DNA of 28,305 bases. Source: Burkholderiales bacterium. GTDB taxonomy: Bacteria > Pseudomonadota > Gammaproteobacteria > Burkholderiales > Thiobacillaceae. The notes beneath the pieces are model-generated. The model saw only the letters and a program-made list of their open reading frames with translations, was not told where the DNA came from and did no database searches. The position numbers and the translations under genes were made by a program. Positions 21,151 to 28,305 of the stretch are shown here, one piece after another. Within the stretch, counting starts at the first letter, position 1; the number at the start of each line of letters is the position of its first letter. The stretch is taken from the NCBI GenBank assembly GCA_005793645.1, contig SXRG01000039.1:1-28305 (forward strand). Direction: 5' to 3'.

Positions 21151-23148
21151 TTAAAAGTGCACGAACAAGGTCGCAAGCAAAGCCACGCCGACGATCATGG
21201 CAAAGGCATAGTGATAGAGGTAGCCCGACTGGATCTGGCGGGTACGCGCCGCAACCCAACCAACCATGCGCGCCGTACCGTTGACCACCCAGCCGTCAAT
21301 GATCGTGGCATCACCCCAACGCCAGAGACGGCCACCAATCAGACGGGCACCACCGGCAAAAAACCAGTCGTTGAAGCGATCGAAACCATATTTCTCTTCA
21401 AGAATGGTGTAGATCAAGCCGGCACGGTTGCGGATCGCCTGCGGCAGGTCCGGGCGTACCAAGTACAGGTAATAGGCCGTCGCCACCCCAGCCACCGCCA
21501 ACCCGAACGGAAGCGTGGTCAGACCGTGGAGGGCCATTGCAGTCGCACCGTGAAACTCGCGGACAAGTTCCTCCATGGCAGGGTGCAGGACCGTATTAAC
21601 ATGGATGGCATGACCAAACCAGCCACCCGCCACCAGCGGACCCATGGTCAGGTAACCAATCACGATTGAAGGGATGGCCAGCAGGATCAGCGGCATCGTC
21701 ACTACCCACGGCGTTTCACGCGGGGCATGGTGATGGCCATGCGAATCGCCCTCTTCCGTGTGATTGTGTTGGGCGTGAGCGTTGTGAAAACGCTCCTTGC
21801 CATGGAATACCATGAAGTACATGCGGAAGGAATAAAAGGCCGTCACGAATACGCCTGCCGCCACCGCAAAATAGGCGAAGCCGGAGCCAGCCAGGTGTGA
21901 AGCATGCACCGCCTCGATGATCGAGTCCTTGGAATAGAAACCCGAAAGAAATGGCATACCAATCAAGGCCAACGAACCAATTAACGAGGTAATCCAGGTG
22001 ATCGGAAGGTACTTGCGCAAGCCACCCATGTTGCGGATGTCCTGCTCATGATGCATAGCCATGATGACCGAACCCGCCGCCAAGAACAGCAAGGCCTTAA
22101 AGAAGGCGTGCGTCATCAGATGGAAGATTGCCACCGAATAGGCCGAAGCGCCCAGGGCGACGGTCATGTAGCCCAACTGCGACAGGGTTGAATAGGCAAC
22201 GACCCGCTTAATATCGTTCTGGATCACGCCGAGGAAGCCCATAAACAGGGCCGTGATGGCGCCGATCACCATGACGAAAGACAGGGCTGTATCAGACAAC
22301 TCAAACAACGGCGACATACGCGCCACCATGAAGATACCCGCCGTGACCATGGTCGCGGCGTGAATCAGGGCCGAGATCGGGGTCGGGCCTTCCATGGAAT
22401 CCGGCAGCCAAACATGGAGCGGGAATTGCGCCGACTTACCCATCGCACCGATGAACAGCAGGATGCAGATCACCGTCAGGACCGACCAGCTGTGACCTTC
22501 AAAGATCGTCATCATGTGGCCCTGCATACCCATGGCATTGTTAAACACCTGCTGATAATCCAGCGTACCAAAATAGGCCAGTACCAGACCGATGCCAAGC
22601 AGGAAACCGAAATCCCCGACGCGGTTAACCAGGAAGGCCTTCAGGTTGGCGTAAATCGCCGTCTCGCGGGTGTACCAGAAACCGATCAAAAGATAGGACA
22701 CCAGGCCCACTGCCTCCCAACCGAAGAACAGTTGCAGGAAGTTGTTGGCCATCACCAGCATCAGCATGGAGAAGGTAAACAGGCTGATGTAACTGAAGAA
22801 GCGCTGGTAACCCGGGTCCTCGGCCATATAGCCAATGGTGTAGATGTGTACCATGAGCGACACAAAGGTCACCACCAGCATCATCAACACAGTCAGACGG
22901 TCAATCAGGAAACCAATCTCCAGCCGCACATCACCACTGGCCAACCAGGTATAGACCGAGCCGTTGTAAGTATTACCCGCCAACACATCCTGAAAGATCA
23001 GCAAGGAGCCCAAGAAGGCAATGGCTACGCCGAGGATGGTGACCATGTGTGCGCCGCGCCGGCCGATTATTTTCCCAAACAAGCCTGCGATGATCGCGCC
23101 AACCAAAGGCGCCATGGGAACGAGCAGATAAAGGGTCTTCATATCCAT
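21151..23148 (-). CDS. nuoL: NADH-quinone oxidoreductase subunit L
   Basis: Largest antiporter-like subunit of complex I with the long lateral helix, 665 residues. The key glutamate lies in FFGWEAVGLVSYLL (E145), and GKSAQFPLHVWLPDSMEGPTP and IKRVVAYSTLSQLGYM are conserved blocks. A His-rich loop (about 455-475, with nine histidines) lies between helices in the C-terminal third; such loops occur in other proteobacterial NuoL. The ATG at 23148 has AAGGG eight bases upstream. It starts 4 bases after the nuoK stop. Confidence 0.97.
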   Translation of the reverse strand: MDMKTLYLLVPMAPLVGAIIAGLFGKIIGRRGAHMVTILGVAIAFLGSLLIFQDVLAGNTYNGSVYTWLASGDVRLEIGFLIDRLTVLMMLVVTFVSLMVHIYTIGYMAEDPGYQRFFSYISLFTFSMLMLVMANNFLQLFFGWEAVGLVSYLLIGFWYTRETAIYANLKAFLVNRVGDFGFLLGIGLVLAYFGTLDYQQVFNNAMGMQGHMMTIFEGHSWSVLTVICILLFIGAMGKSAQFPLHVWLPDSMEGPTPISALIHAATMVTAGIFMVARMSPLFELSDTALSFVMVIGAITALFMGFLGVIQNDIKRVVAYSTLSQLGYMTVALGASAYSVAIFHLMTHAFFKALLFLAAGSVIMAMHHEQDIRNMGGLRKYLPITWITSLIGSLALIGMPFLSGFYSKDSIIEAVHASHLAGSGFAYFAVAAGVFVTAFYSFRMYFMVFHGKERFHNAHAQHNHTEEGDSHGHHHAPRETPWVVTMPLILLAIPSIVIGYLTMGPLVAGGWFGHAIHVNTVLHPAMEELVREFHGATAMALHGLTTLPFGLAVAGVATAYYLYLVRPDLPQAIRNRAGLIYTILEEKYGFDRFNDWFFAGGARLIGGRLWRWGDATIIDGWVVNGTARMVGWVAARTRQIQSGYLYHYAFAMIVGVALLATLFVHF

Positions 23149-23152
23149 GGTA

Positions 23153-23458
23153 TCAACCCTTCAAGGACCCAAGGTCATCGACATGGATACTGCGCAGGTT
23201 ACGGAACAGCAGCACCAGGATCGCCAGGCCAATCGCAGACTCTGCGGCCGCCACAGTCAGGATGAAGAACACAAACACCTGCCCGGAGAGGTCATTCAGA
23301 TAATGCGAGAAGGCGACAAAATTCATGTTCACGGCCAGCAGCATCAACTCGATGGCCATCAAGATGACAACGAGGTTCTTGCGGTTAAGAAACAGGCCCA
23401 TGATGCTGATCGCAAACAGCAGTGAACCCAAGATCAGATAGTGGTTTACGGTAATCAT
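23153..23458 (-). CDS. nuoK: NADH-quinone oxidoreductase subunit K
   Basis: Small three-helix membrane subunit of complex I, 101 residues, the normal length. The two intramembrane glutamates needed for proton transfer are present: E37 in MAIELMLLAVN and E73 in AAAESAIGLA. Its ATG overlaps the nuoJ stop as ATGA (23458-23455), and nuoL follows after 4 bases. Confidence 0.97.
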   Translation of the reverse strand: MITVNHYLILGSLLFAISIMGLFLNRKNLVVILMAIELMLLAVNMNFVAFSHYLNDLSGQVFVFFILTVAAAESAIGLAILVLLFRNLRSIHVDDLGSLKG

Positions 23459-24072
23459 TCCTCGTCCTCCACGGGCGCACCAGGTTTCTGCGGTTTCAAG
23501 TTCACCATACGCAAACGGTCGGCCTTCTTCACGACCACCTGGGTCGCCGGATCACGCCACTTGAGGCCGGAGCGACGACGCAAGGTCAGTGCAATGGCCG
23601 CCACAATGGCCACCAGCAAAATCACCGCTGCAAGTTCAAACGCGTAGGCATATTCGGTATACAGAACGCGACCCAAGGCCTTCGTATTACTGTAGTCGGC
23701 CGATTTGGGCGTAGGCATCTTCAGGCCGAAGTTTTGCCCGCCCAGGACGATATACATCTCCAGTGCCATCAGGCCCGAAATCAGGCCCGCCAGCGGCAGG
23801 TATTTACGAAAATCAGCGCGCATCGTCTCAATATTGATGTCGAGCATCATGACCACGAAGAGGAACAACACCATGACCGCGCCAACGTAGACCAACACAA
23901 GGGTAATGGCGAGGAACTCAGCCTCAAGCAAGACCCAAAGCCCGGCCGCCGTAAAAAAGGCCAAGACCAAAAACAGGGCTGCATGCACCGGATGACGCAC
24001 AGTCACCACACGCAATCCAGCCAAGAGCAGGATGGCTGAAAGGAAATAAAAGACAACGCTGGTAAATTCCAT
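23455..24072 (-). CDS. nuoJ: NADH-quinone oxidoreductase subunit J
   Basis: Membrane subunit of complex I with five predicted helices and a charged C-terminal tail, 205 residues. It carries the conserved helix-3 block LVYVGAVMVLFLFVVMML, which contains the pi-bulge region, and the ELAAVILLVAIVAAIAL helix. The in-frame ATG at 24081 would start three residues earlier (MPTMEF); MEF at 24072 matches the family start and is preferred. The stop is joined to nuoK by an ATGA overlap. Confidence 0.95.
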   Translation of the reverse strand: MEFTSVVFYFLSAILLLAGLRVVTVRHPVHAALFLVLAFFTAAGLWVLLEAEFLAITLVLVYVGAVMVLFLFVVMMLDINIETMRADFRKYLPLAGLISGLMALEMYIVLGGQNFGLKMPTPKSADYSNTKALGRVLYTEYAYAFELAAVILLVAIVAAIALTLRRRSGLKWRDPATQVVVKKADRLRMVNLKPQKPGAPVEDEE

Positions 24073-24084
24073 CGTGGGCATCCG

Positions 24085-24576
24085 TTAGCGATATTTGGCG
24101 TCTGCCGCCTTGTTGCGGGCGATCTCCGCCTCGTACTGATCTCCCACCGCCAGCAGCATTTCCTTGGTGTAATAGAGATCACCGCGCTTCTCACCGTGAT
24201 AGGCAAAGATATGCGTCTCGACGATCGCATCCACTGGACAGGCCTCTTCGCAATAGCCACAGAAGATGCACTTTGTCAGGTCGATGTCATAGCGCGTCGT
24301 GCGGCGCGTACCGTCCTCGCGCGGTGCCGATTCGATATGAATAGCCATCGCCGGACAAGCCGCCTCGCACAGTTTACAGGCGATGCAACGCTCTTCACCG
24401 TTGGCGTAACGGCGCTGCGCATGCAGACCCCGGAAGCGCGGCGACATCGGCGTATGTTGTTCCGGGTACTGAATCGTGATCTTGCGCACGAACAAATGCC
24501 GGCCGGTGACGGCCATACCCTTCAACAACTCTACGAGCAGGAAGGTCTTGAAGAACTGTTGAATCCACTTGAACAT
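24085..24576 (-). CDS. nuoI: NADH-quinone oxidoreductase subunit I
   Basis: Peripheral-arm subunit with the N6a and N6b [4Fe-4S] clusters that pass electrons towards the quinone site; 163 residues, normal for the family. Cysteines are C64, C67, C70, C74 and C103, C106, C109, C113. The amphipathic N-terminus (FKWIQQFFKTFLLVELLKGM) anchors it to the membrane domain. The ATG at 24576 is preceded by AAGGA at nine bases; the frame is open ten codons further upstream, but that part lacks family similarity. Confidence 0.97.
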   Translation of the reverse strand: MFKWIQQFFKTFLLVELLKGMAVTGRHLFVRKITIQYPEQHTPMSPRFRGLHAQRRYANGEERCIACKLCEAACPAMAIHIESAPREDGTRRTTRYDIDLTKCIFCGYCEEACPVDAIVETHIFAYHGEKRGDLYYTKEMLLAVGDQYEAEIARNKAADAKYR

Positions 24577-24602
24577 CGTGTGTCGTCCTTGTCCTTGGCT
24601 GC

Positions 24603-25622
24603 TCAATGGAAGAATCGGCCCAGCGAGGTCTGCATCACCGCACCCATCACCAGGAGCCAGACCAGGGTCACCGGGATCAGCACCTTCCAGCCCAGGCGCA
24701 TGATCTGGTCATAGCGATAACGCGGGAAGGTGGCGCGGAACCAGAGGAACAGGAACAGGATAAAACTGGTCTTGGCCAACAACCAGACAAGGCCATCGGG
24801 CAGGAAAGGTACCGGTGACAGCCAGCCCCCCAGGAACATCAGCGCAGTCATCGCCGAAACCAGAATCATATTGGCATATTCGGCCAAGAAAAACACCGCG
24901 AAGGCCATGCCAGAGTAGTCAACATGGAAACCGGCCACAATCTCGGACTCGCCCTCGGCCACATCGAATGGGGAACGGTTGGTCTCGGCCAGGATGGCAA
25001 TCAGATAGACCAAGAACATCGGGAACAGGGGAAGGAAATACCAGCGCCAGAAACCGCCCTCTTGTGCCCGGACGATATCACCTAGATTCAGACTTTGTGC
25101 CGCCATCAGCACACCCACCAAGGCGAAGCCCATAGCGATTTCGTAGGACACAATCTGCGCCGCCGAACGCATAGCGCCCAGGAAGGCATATTTCGAATTG
25201 GACGCCCAACCGGCCAGGATGACGCCGTACACGCCCATCGAGGTAATAGCCATCACATAGAGCAGGCTGGCATCGAGATCCGCCAGAACCAGCGTGTCAC
25301 CAAACGGGATCACCGCCCAAGCCGCCAAGGCAGGGGCCAGCGCCAGTACCGGGGCGAGGATGAATACACCCTTGCTGGCCCCAGTCGGGATAACGATCTC
25401 CTTGAACATCAGCTTCAGGGCATCGGCAATCGGTTGCAGCCAACCCTTGGGGCCGACGCGGTTGGGGCCGATACGAATCTGCATATAGCCGATGATCTTG
25501 CGCTCAGCATAGGTCAGATAGGCCACACCGATCAACAACGGCAAGACGATGACCATGATCTTGACCAAGGTCCAGATCGGTAGCCAGGCCGGCCCTAGGA
25601 GGTTTTGAATCTGGTCCATCAT
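24603..25622 (-). CDS. nuoH: NADH-quinone oxidoreductase subunit H
   Basis: Membrane subunit that forms much of the quinone-binding chamber of complex I, 339 residues. It shows the conserved loops AERKIIGYMQIRIGPNRVGP (39-58) and EGESEIVAGFHVDYSG (about 220-235), and ends with the RYDQIMRLGWKVLIP block. Two adjacent ATGs (25622 and 25619) follow GGAGGTGGAGG; the first overlaps the nuoG stop as ATGA. The longer open frame reaching 25712 is antisense-like sequence inside nuoG and is not used. Confidence 0.96.
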   Translation of the reverse strand: MMDQIQNLLGPAWLPIWTLVKIMVIVLPLLIGVAYLTYAERKIIGYMQIRIGPNRVGPKGWLQPIADALKLMFKEIVIPTGASKGVFILAPVLALAPALAAWAVIPFGDTLVLADLDASLLYVMAITSMGVYGVILAGWASNSKYAFLGAMRSAAQIVSYEIAMGFALVGVLMAAQSLNLGDIVRAQEGGFWRWYFLPLFPMFLVYLIAILAETNRSPFDVAEGESEIVAGFHVDYSGMAFAVFFLAEYANMILVSAMTALMFLGGWLSPVPFLPDGLVWLLAKTSFILFLFLWFRATFPRYRYDQIMRLGWKVLIPVTLVWLLVMGAVMQTSLGRFFH

Positions 25623-27880
25623 GCCTCCACCTCCAGCACGCCCATGCGCGCACCGAGCGATACGGTATGCCAGTGTCCTGCCGCGATACGCAACACCCCA
25701 TCGGCCACGCAATCCTCCTGCCGTACGATAATCTCAACGGCCAAACCCGCCGCCTGACGCACGCGAATCGTAGCCTTGCCGCCGGTTGTTCCAGCTCCAA
25801 TTTGCGCCAGCATCGCTGCATTCGCCGTCGCCACCGGCGCGGCTGCAGCCGCTGTAGCCTGCAACGCCATGGCGCGACGCGCCACCGCATCGACGGCGTA
25901 GATGGGCGTTTCGGCCAGCCATTCGATTTCACCCACGATGGCGGCTTCCTGGCCCACCGCAGACGCAGCGTTATTCAAGCCGTTCACCCAGCCTTCCGGC
26001 AAGGCCTCAGCACGCACCGCTGCGGCCGTGTCAAAGTCGAAGCCGGCCAGGCCAAACTGATTACCCAGGACGCGCAATACCTTCCAGGCCGGACGGGCCT
26101 CGCCATGGCAAGGCGTCGCCGCATTGAAAGTTTGCAGGCGACCTTCCATGTTGACGAGCCCCCCCTCGTTCTCGGCCCACGGTGCGATCGGCAACAGCAC
26201 TGTGGCGTACTCCGTTGCGCGGCCCTTGTAGGCCGTCAGCACCACAACGCACTCGGCCGCCGCCAGGTCCTGCATGGCCGCCGCGCCATCGGCGCAATCA
26301 AGCTCCGGCTCCATACCGAGCACCACATAGCCCTTACGCGGCGTGGCAAAAACATCCCCAGACTGAGCGTTGACCAAGGCCGCCCCAACACTGTTGGCAC
26401 CCACCGGGAGAAAACCCAGCGTCGCGCCACAAACCGAAGCAATCGCCGCCGCCTTGGCATGCAGGGCATCGGCCTGCGGATGCATTTGCGCCACAGCACC
26501 CAGCAGAACGGCCTTGTTTGCTCCCGACTTGAGACTGGCAGCCATGGCCTGGGCCTCAACAGAGGCCGGAGCGCCATGAAGTGCCTGTTCGATTTCGCTC
26601 AGCAACGCCAACCACCGTGACGGTGCAGCGATGGCCGCATTGGCCACCTTGCAATTCTGCACATCGTTGGCGGCATGCAGGACAGACAATTCGGCACCGG
26701 CCTTCACTGCAGCGCGAACCCGGGCCGCCAACAAAGGCTGCTCGCTGCGCAGGGTGCTGCCAATCAACAGTATCCGATCAAGGCGATTTATCTCGGCGAC
26801 CGGCATCCCCAACCAACGCGCCTGTGCACGGTCTGCACCACGCTCCAGCGGATGCGATTCAATCTGGGTTGAACCCAGGTCACGAGCCAGCTTTTGCAGC
26901 AAATGCAGCTCTTCAACGGTCGCACCGGACGCCGCCACAAAACCCAAGGCATCGCCGCCATGCGTCTCTTTCAGCATGCGTAGCGCACCGGCGGCCTGCG
27001 CCAGCGCGGTGGCCCAGTCGACTTCAATCCAACGACCGTTGTCTTTGACCATCGGCACGGTCAGTCGGTCTTCGGCATAGAGTCCCTGATAGGAGAAACG
27101 GTCGCGGTCGGACAGCCAGCATTCATTGATCGCCGCATTGTCCGCCGGCAGGACGCGCATGACGCGGCCATTTTTGACCTGAACAGTCAGGTTTGACCCC
27201 AGACTGTCGTGCGGGCTGACGCCCAGACGCCGACCCAACTCCCAACCGCGTGCGGCATAGCGGAACGGCTTAGATGTCAATGCACCGACCGGGCAAAGGT
27301 CGATGACATTGCCAGACAACTCGCTGTTGACCTGGTTTTCCAGGAACGGCATGACCTCGACATGTTCACCACGACCCGGCATACCAAGTTCCATCTGGCC
27401 GGCAATCTCCTGACCAAAACGCACACAGCGGCTGCAATGGATGCAGCGGGTCATGTCGGTGGAAATCAGCGGGCCGAGATTCTTCTCTGCCACCACGCGT
27501 TTTGGCTCGGCATAACGGCTTTCAACGCCGCCATATCCCACCGCAATGTCCTGCAACATGCATTCACCCCCTTGGTCACAGATCGGACAATCAAGCGGAT
27601 GGTTGATCAGCAGGAACTCCATCACGCCCTTTTGTGCGTCGATGGCGTATTGCGAACGGGTTTTGACCTTCATGCCGTCGGCGACAGGCGTGGCGCAGGC
27701 CGGCAAGGGCTTGGGTGCTTTTTCGACCTCGACCAAGCACATGCGGCAAGATGCGGCGATAGACAGTTTCTTGTGGTAGCAGAAGTGCGGGATATAGATC
27801 CCAAGCTGCTGCGCCGCCTCGATCACCGAAATGCCAGCGGGGACTTCGATCGTTTTGTCGTCAATGGTAACTAGCGGCAT
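25619..27880 (-). CDS. nuoG: NADH-quinone oxidoreductase subunit G
   Basis: Largest peripheral-arm subunit, 753 residues. It has a [2Fe-2S] site (C34, C45, C48, C62), the N5 site with one histidine (H94, C98, C101, C107) and a third, [4Fe-4S], site (C146, C149, C152, C196), followed by a molybdopterin-oxidoreductase-like domain that is structural here. The off-path N7 cysteines seen in E. coli and Thermus are absent, as in most beta/alpha-type and mitochondrial enzymes. The ATG at 27880, one base after the nuoF stop, gives MPLVTIDDK; the frame open to 27913 would overlap nuoF. Its C-terminal half is Ala-rich and more variable. Confidence 0.96.
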   Translation of the reverse strand: MPLVTIDDKTIEVPAGISVIEAAQQLGIYIPHFCYHKKLSIAASCRMCLVEVEKAPKPLPACATPVADGMKVKTRSQYAIDAQKGVMEFLLINHPLDCPICDQGGECMLQDIAVGYGGVESRYAEPKRVVAEKNLGPLISTDMTRCIHCSRCVRFGQEIAGQMELGMPGRGEHVEVMPFLENQVNSELSGNVIDLCPVGALTSKPFRYAARGWELGRRLGVSPHDSLGSNLTVQVKNGRVMRVLPADNAAINECWLSDRDRFSYQGLYAEDRLTVPMVKDNGRWIEVDWATALAQAAGALRMLKETHGGDALGFVAASGATVEELHLLQKLARDLGSTQIESHPLERGADRAQARWLGMPVAEINRLDRILLIGSTLRSEQPLLAARVRAAVKAGAELSVLHAANDVQNCKVANAAIAAPSRWLALLSEIEQALHGAPASVEAQAMAASLKSGANKAVLLGAVAQMHPQADALHAKAAAIASVCGATLGFLPVGANSVGAALVNAQSGDVFATPRKGYVVLGMEPELDCADGAAAMQDLAAAECVVVLTAYKGRATEYATVLLPIAPWAENEGGLVNMEGRLQTFNAATPCHGEARPAWKVLRVLGNQFGLAGFDFDTAAAVRAEALPEGWVNGLNNAASAVGQEAAIVGEIEWLAETPIYAVDAVARRAMALQATAAAAAPVATANAAMLAQIGAGTTGGKATIRVRQAAGLAVEIIVRQEDCVADGVLRIAAGHWHTVSLGARMGVLEVEA

Positions 27881-27881
27881 C

Positions 27882-28247
27882 TCAGGACCCCACAAGGCAC
27901 TTCTTGTGCGCAATGTGATATTCGAACTCGTTGCGGAAATGCTTGAGGAAGCTATGCACCGGGCCTACCGCTGCGTCGCCTAGTGCGCAAATGGTGCGTC
28001 CGGAAATGTTGGTGCCCACACTCATGAGCAGGTCGATGTCTTCCGGGCGACCCAGGCCATGCTCGATGCGATGGATGACGCGATACATCCAACCGGTGCC
28101 CTCCCGGCAGGGCGTGCACTGACCGCAGGATTCCTCAAAATAGAAATAGGCCAACCGTTCCAGCGCCTTAACCATGCACACCGTATCGTCCATGACGATA
28201 ACCGAACCGGCGCCGAGATACGAACCCGCCTTGGCGATGCAGCCGTT
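27882..28247 (-). CDS. nuoF: NADH-quinone oxidoreductase subunit F, C-terminal fragment (broken by a chimeric contig end)
   Basis: The last 121 residues of the NADH-binding subunit. AKAGSYLGAGSVIVMDD is the family block before the N3 cluster. The N3 [4Fe-4S] ligands are visible in ESCGQCTPCREG (three Cys) and in RTICALGD (fourth Cys). The tail HFRNEFEYHIAHKKC is typical. The frame stays open to the window edge, but residues encoded by 28248-28305 are antisense to this gene's own 3' end and do not resemble NuoF. Authentic sequence therefore ends near 28247, possibly as low as 28233. nuoG follows after one base. Confidence 0.93.
   Translation of the reverse strand, partial: NGCIAKAGSYLGAGSVIVMDDTVCMVKALERLAYFYFEESCGQCTPCREGTGWMYRVIHRIEHGLGRPEDIDLLMSVGTNISGRTICALGDAAVGPVHSFLKHFRNEFEYHIAHKKCLVGS
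27908..27965 (+). repeat. Inverted repeat, copy 1 (authentic, inside nuoF 3' end)
   Basis: These 58 bases are the exact reverse complement of 28248-28305. Here they encode the NuoF tail on the minus strand, with normal family sequence, so this is the original copy. The next 15 bases (27966-27980) still match the other arm at 12 positions, a short partial homology where the switch probably occurred. Confidence 0.95.
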
Positions 28248-28305
28248 GGCCCGGTGCATAGCTTCCTCAAGCATTTCCGCAACGAGTTCGAATATCACAT
28301 TGCGC
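28248..28305 (-). repeat. Inverted repeat, copy 2 (contig-end duplication, probably artefactual)
   Basis: Exact reverse complement of 27908-27965, reaching the very last base of the window. It interrupts nuoF: translating the nuoF frame through it gives FELVAEMLEEAMHRA, which is not NuoF sequence. The arms are 282 bases apart. This is the form expected of a fold-back chimera or an assembly error at a contig end. Confidence 0.9.

Noticed and set aside
21125..21259. Upstream extension of the nuoM frame
   Set aside because: It overlaps nuoL and gives a Cys/Arg-rich non-family segment; MFESIGILSLT at 21124 is the natural start.
21721..21790. His-rich loop in NuoL considered as a novel metal-binding insertion
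   Set aside because: His-rich loops at this place occur in other proteobacterial NuoL, so it is not evidence of a new function.
22360..23265. Plus-strand open frame (301 codons) opposite nuoL/nuoK
   Set aside because: Same His/Gln-rich antisense composition, lying entirely opposite well-supported nuo genes.
28248..28298. Apparent NuoF residues upstream of the N3-cluster region, and an apparent ATG start at 28298
   Set aside because: This DNA is the inverted copy of the nuoF 3' end, so the residues are an artefact and not a shortened NuoF.

Overview
The window looks like most or all of one contig from a proteobacterium, gamma- or possibly betaproteobacterial. SuhB begins with the classic MHPMLN, MutS and a TrmJ/SuhB divergent pair are typical of these classes, and the NuoG-J proteins have the beta/gamma form. 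The base composition is fairly GC-rich. The combination of an AF1514-like protein, a pyruvate:ferredoxin oxidoreductase and an Rnf complex suggests a facultatively anaerobic or lithotrophic (perhaps Chromatiales-like) organism, but the sequence alone does not settle this. I see no mobile element, CRISPR array, rRNA or tRNA.

Left part (1-6289): the 5' part of trmJ (minus, cut by the window edge) diverges from suhB. suhB converges on an orphan B12-domain radical SAM gene (minus). That gene diverges from mutS, which is followed by two overlapping small genes: an AF1514-like protein and an unrecognised 141-residue protein.

Middle part (6307-17031, minus strand): one compact operon reading rnfB - nifJ - rnfC - orf85 - rnfD - rnfG - rnfE - rnfA - orf63. 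Genes are joined by ATGA-type overlaps or short gaps. It encodes a complete Rnf ferredoxin:NAD+ oxidoreductase and, inside the gene set, a very large (1657-residue) pyruvate:ferredoxin oxidoreductase with its own C-terminal ferredoxin-like domain. The C-D-G-E-A order, the compact RnfC and the many-cluster RnfB resemble the clostridial type of Rnf rather than the enterobacterial ABCDGE type. Two small genes have no textbook counterpart: orf85, and orf63, a membrane-anchored four-cysteine protein that I propose as the Rnf equivalent of the Na+-NQR maturation factor NqrM. A CysB-like LysR regulator is divergent from rnfB, with a near-perfect palindrome between them, and probably controls the operon.

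Right part (18165-28247, minus strand): the distal part of a complex I operon, nuoF(partial)-G-H-I-J-K-L-M-N in canonical order. Its last gene, nuoN, overlaps the 3' end of the LysR gene tail to tail. Rnf and complex I together would connect reduced ferredoxin, NADH and the ion gradient.

The last 58 bases (28248-28305) are an exact reverse complement of 27908-27965. This breaks nuoF and looks like a chimeric or misassembled contig end, so the N-terminal part of NuoF read there is not real.
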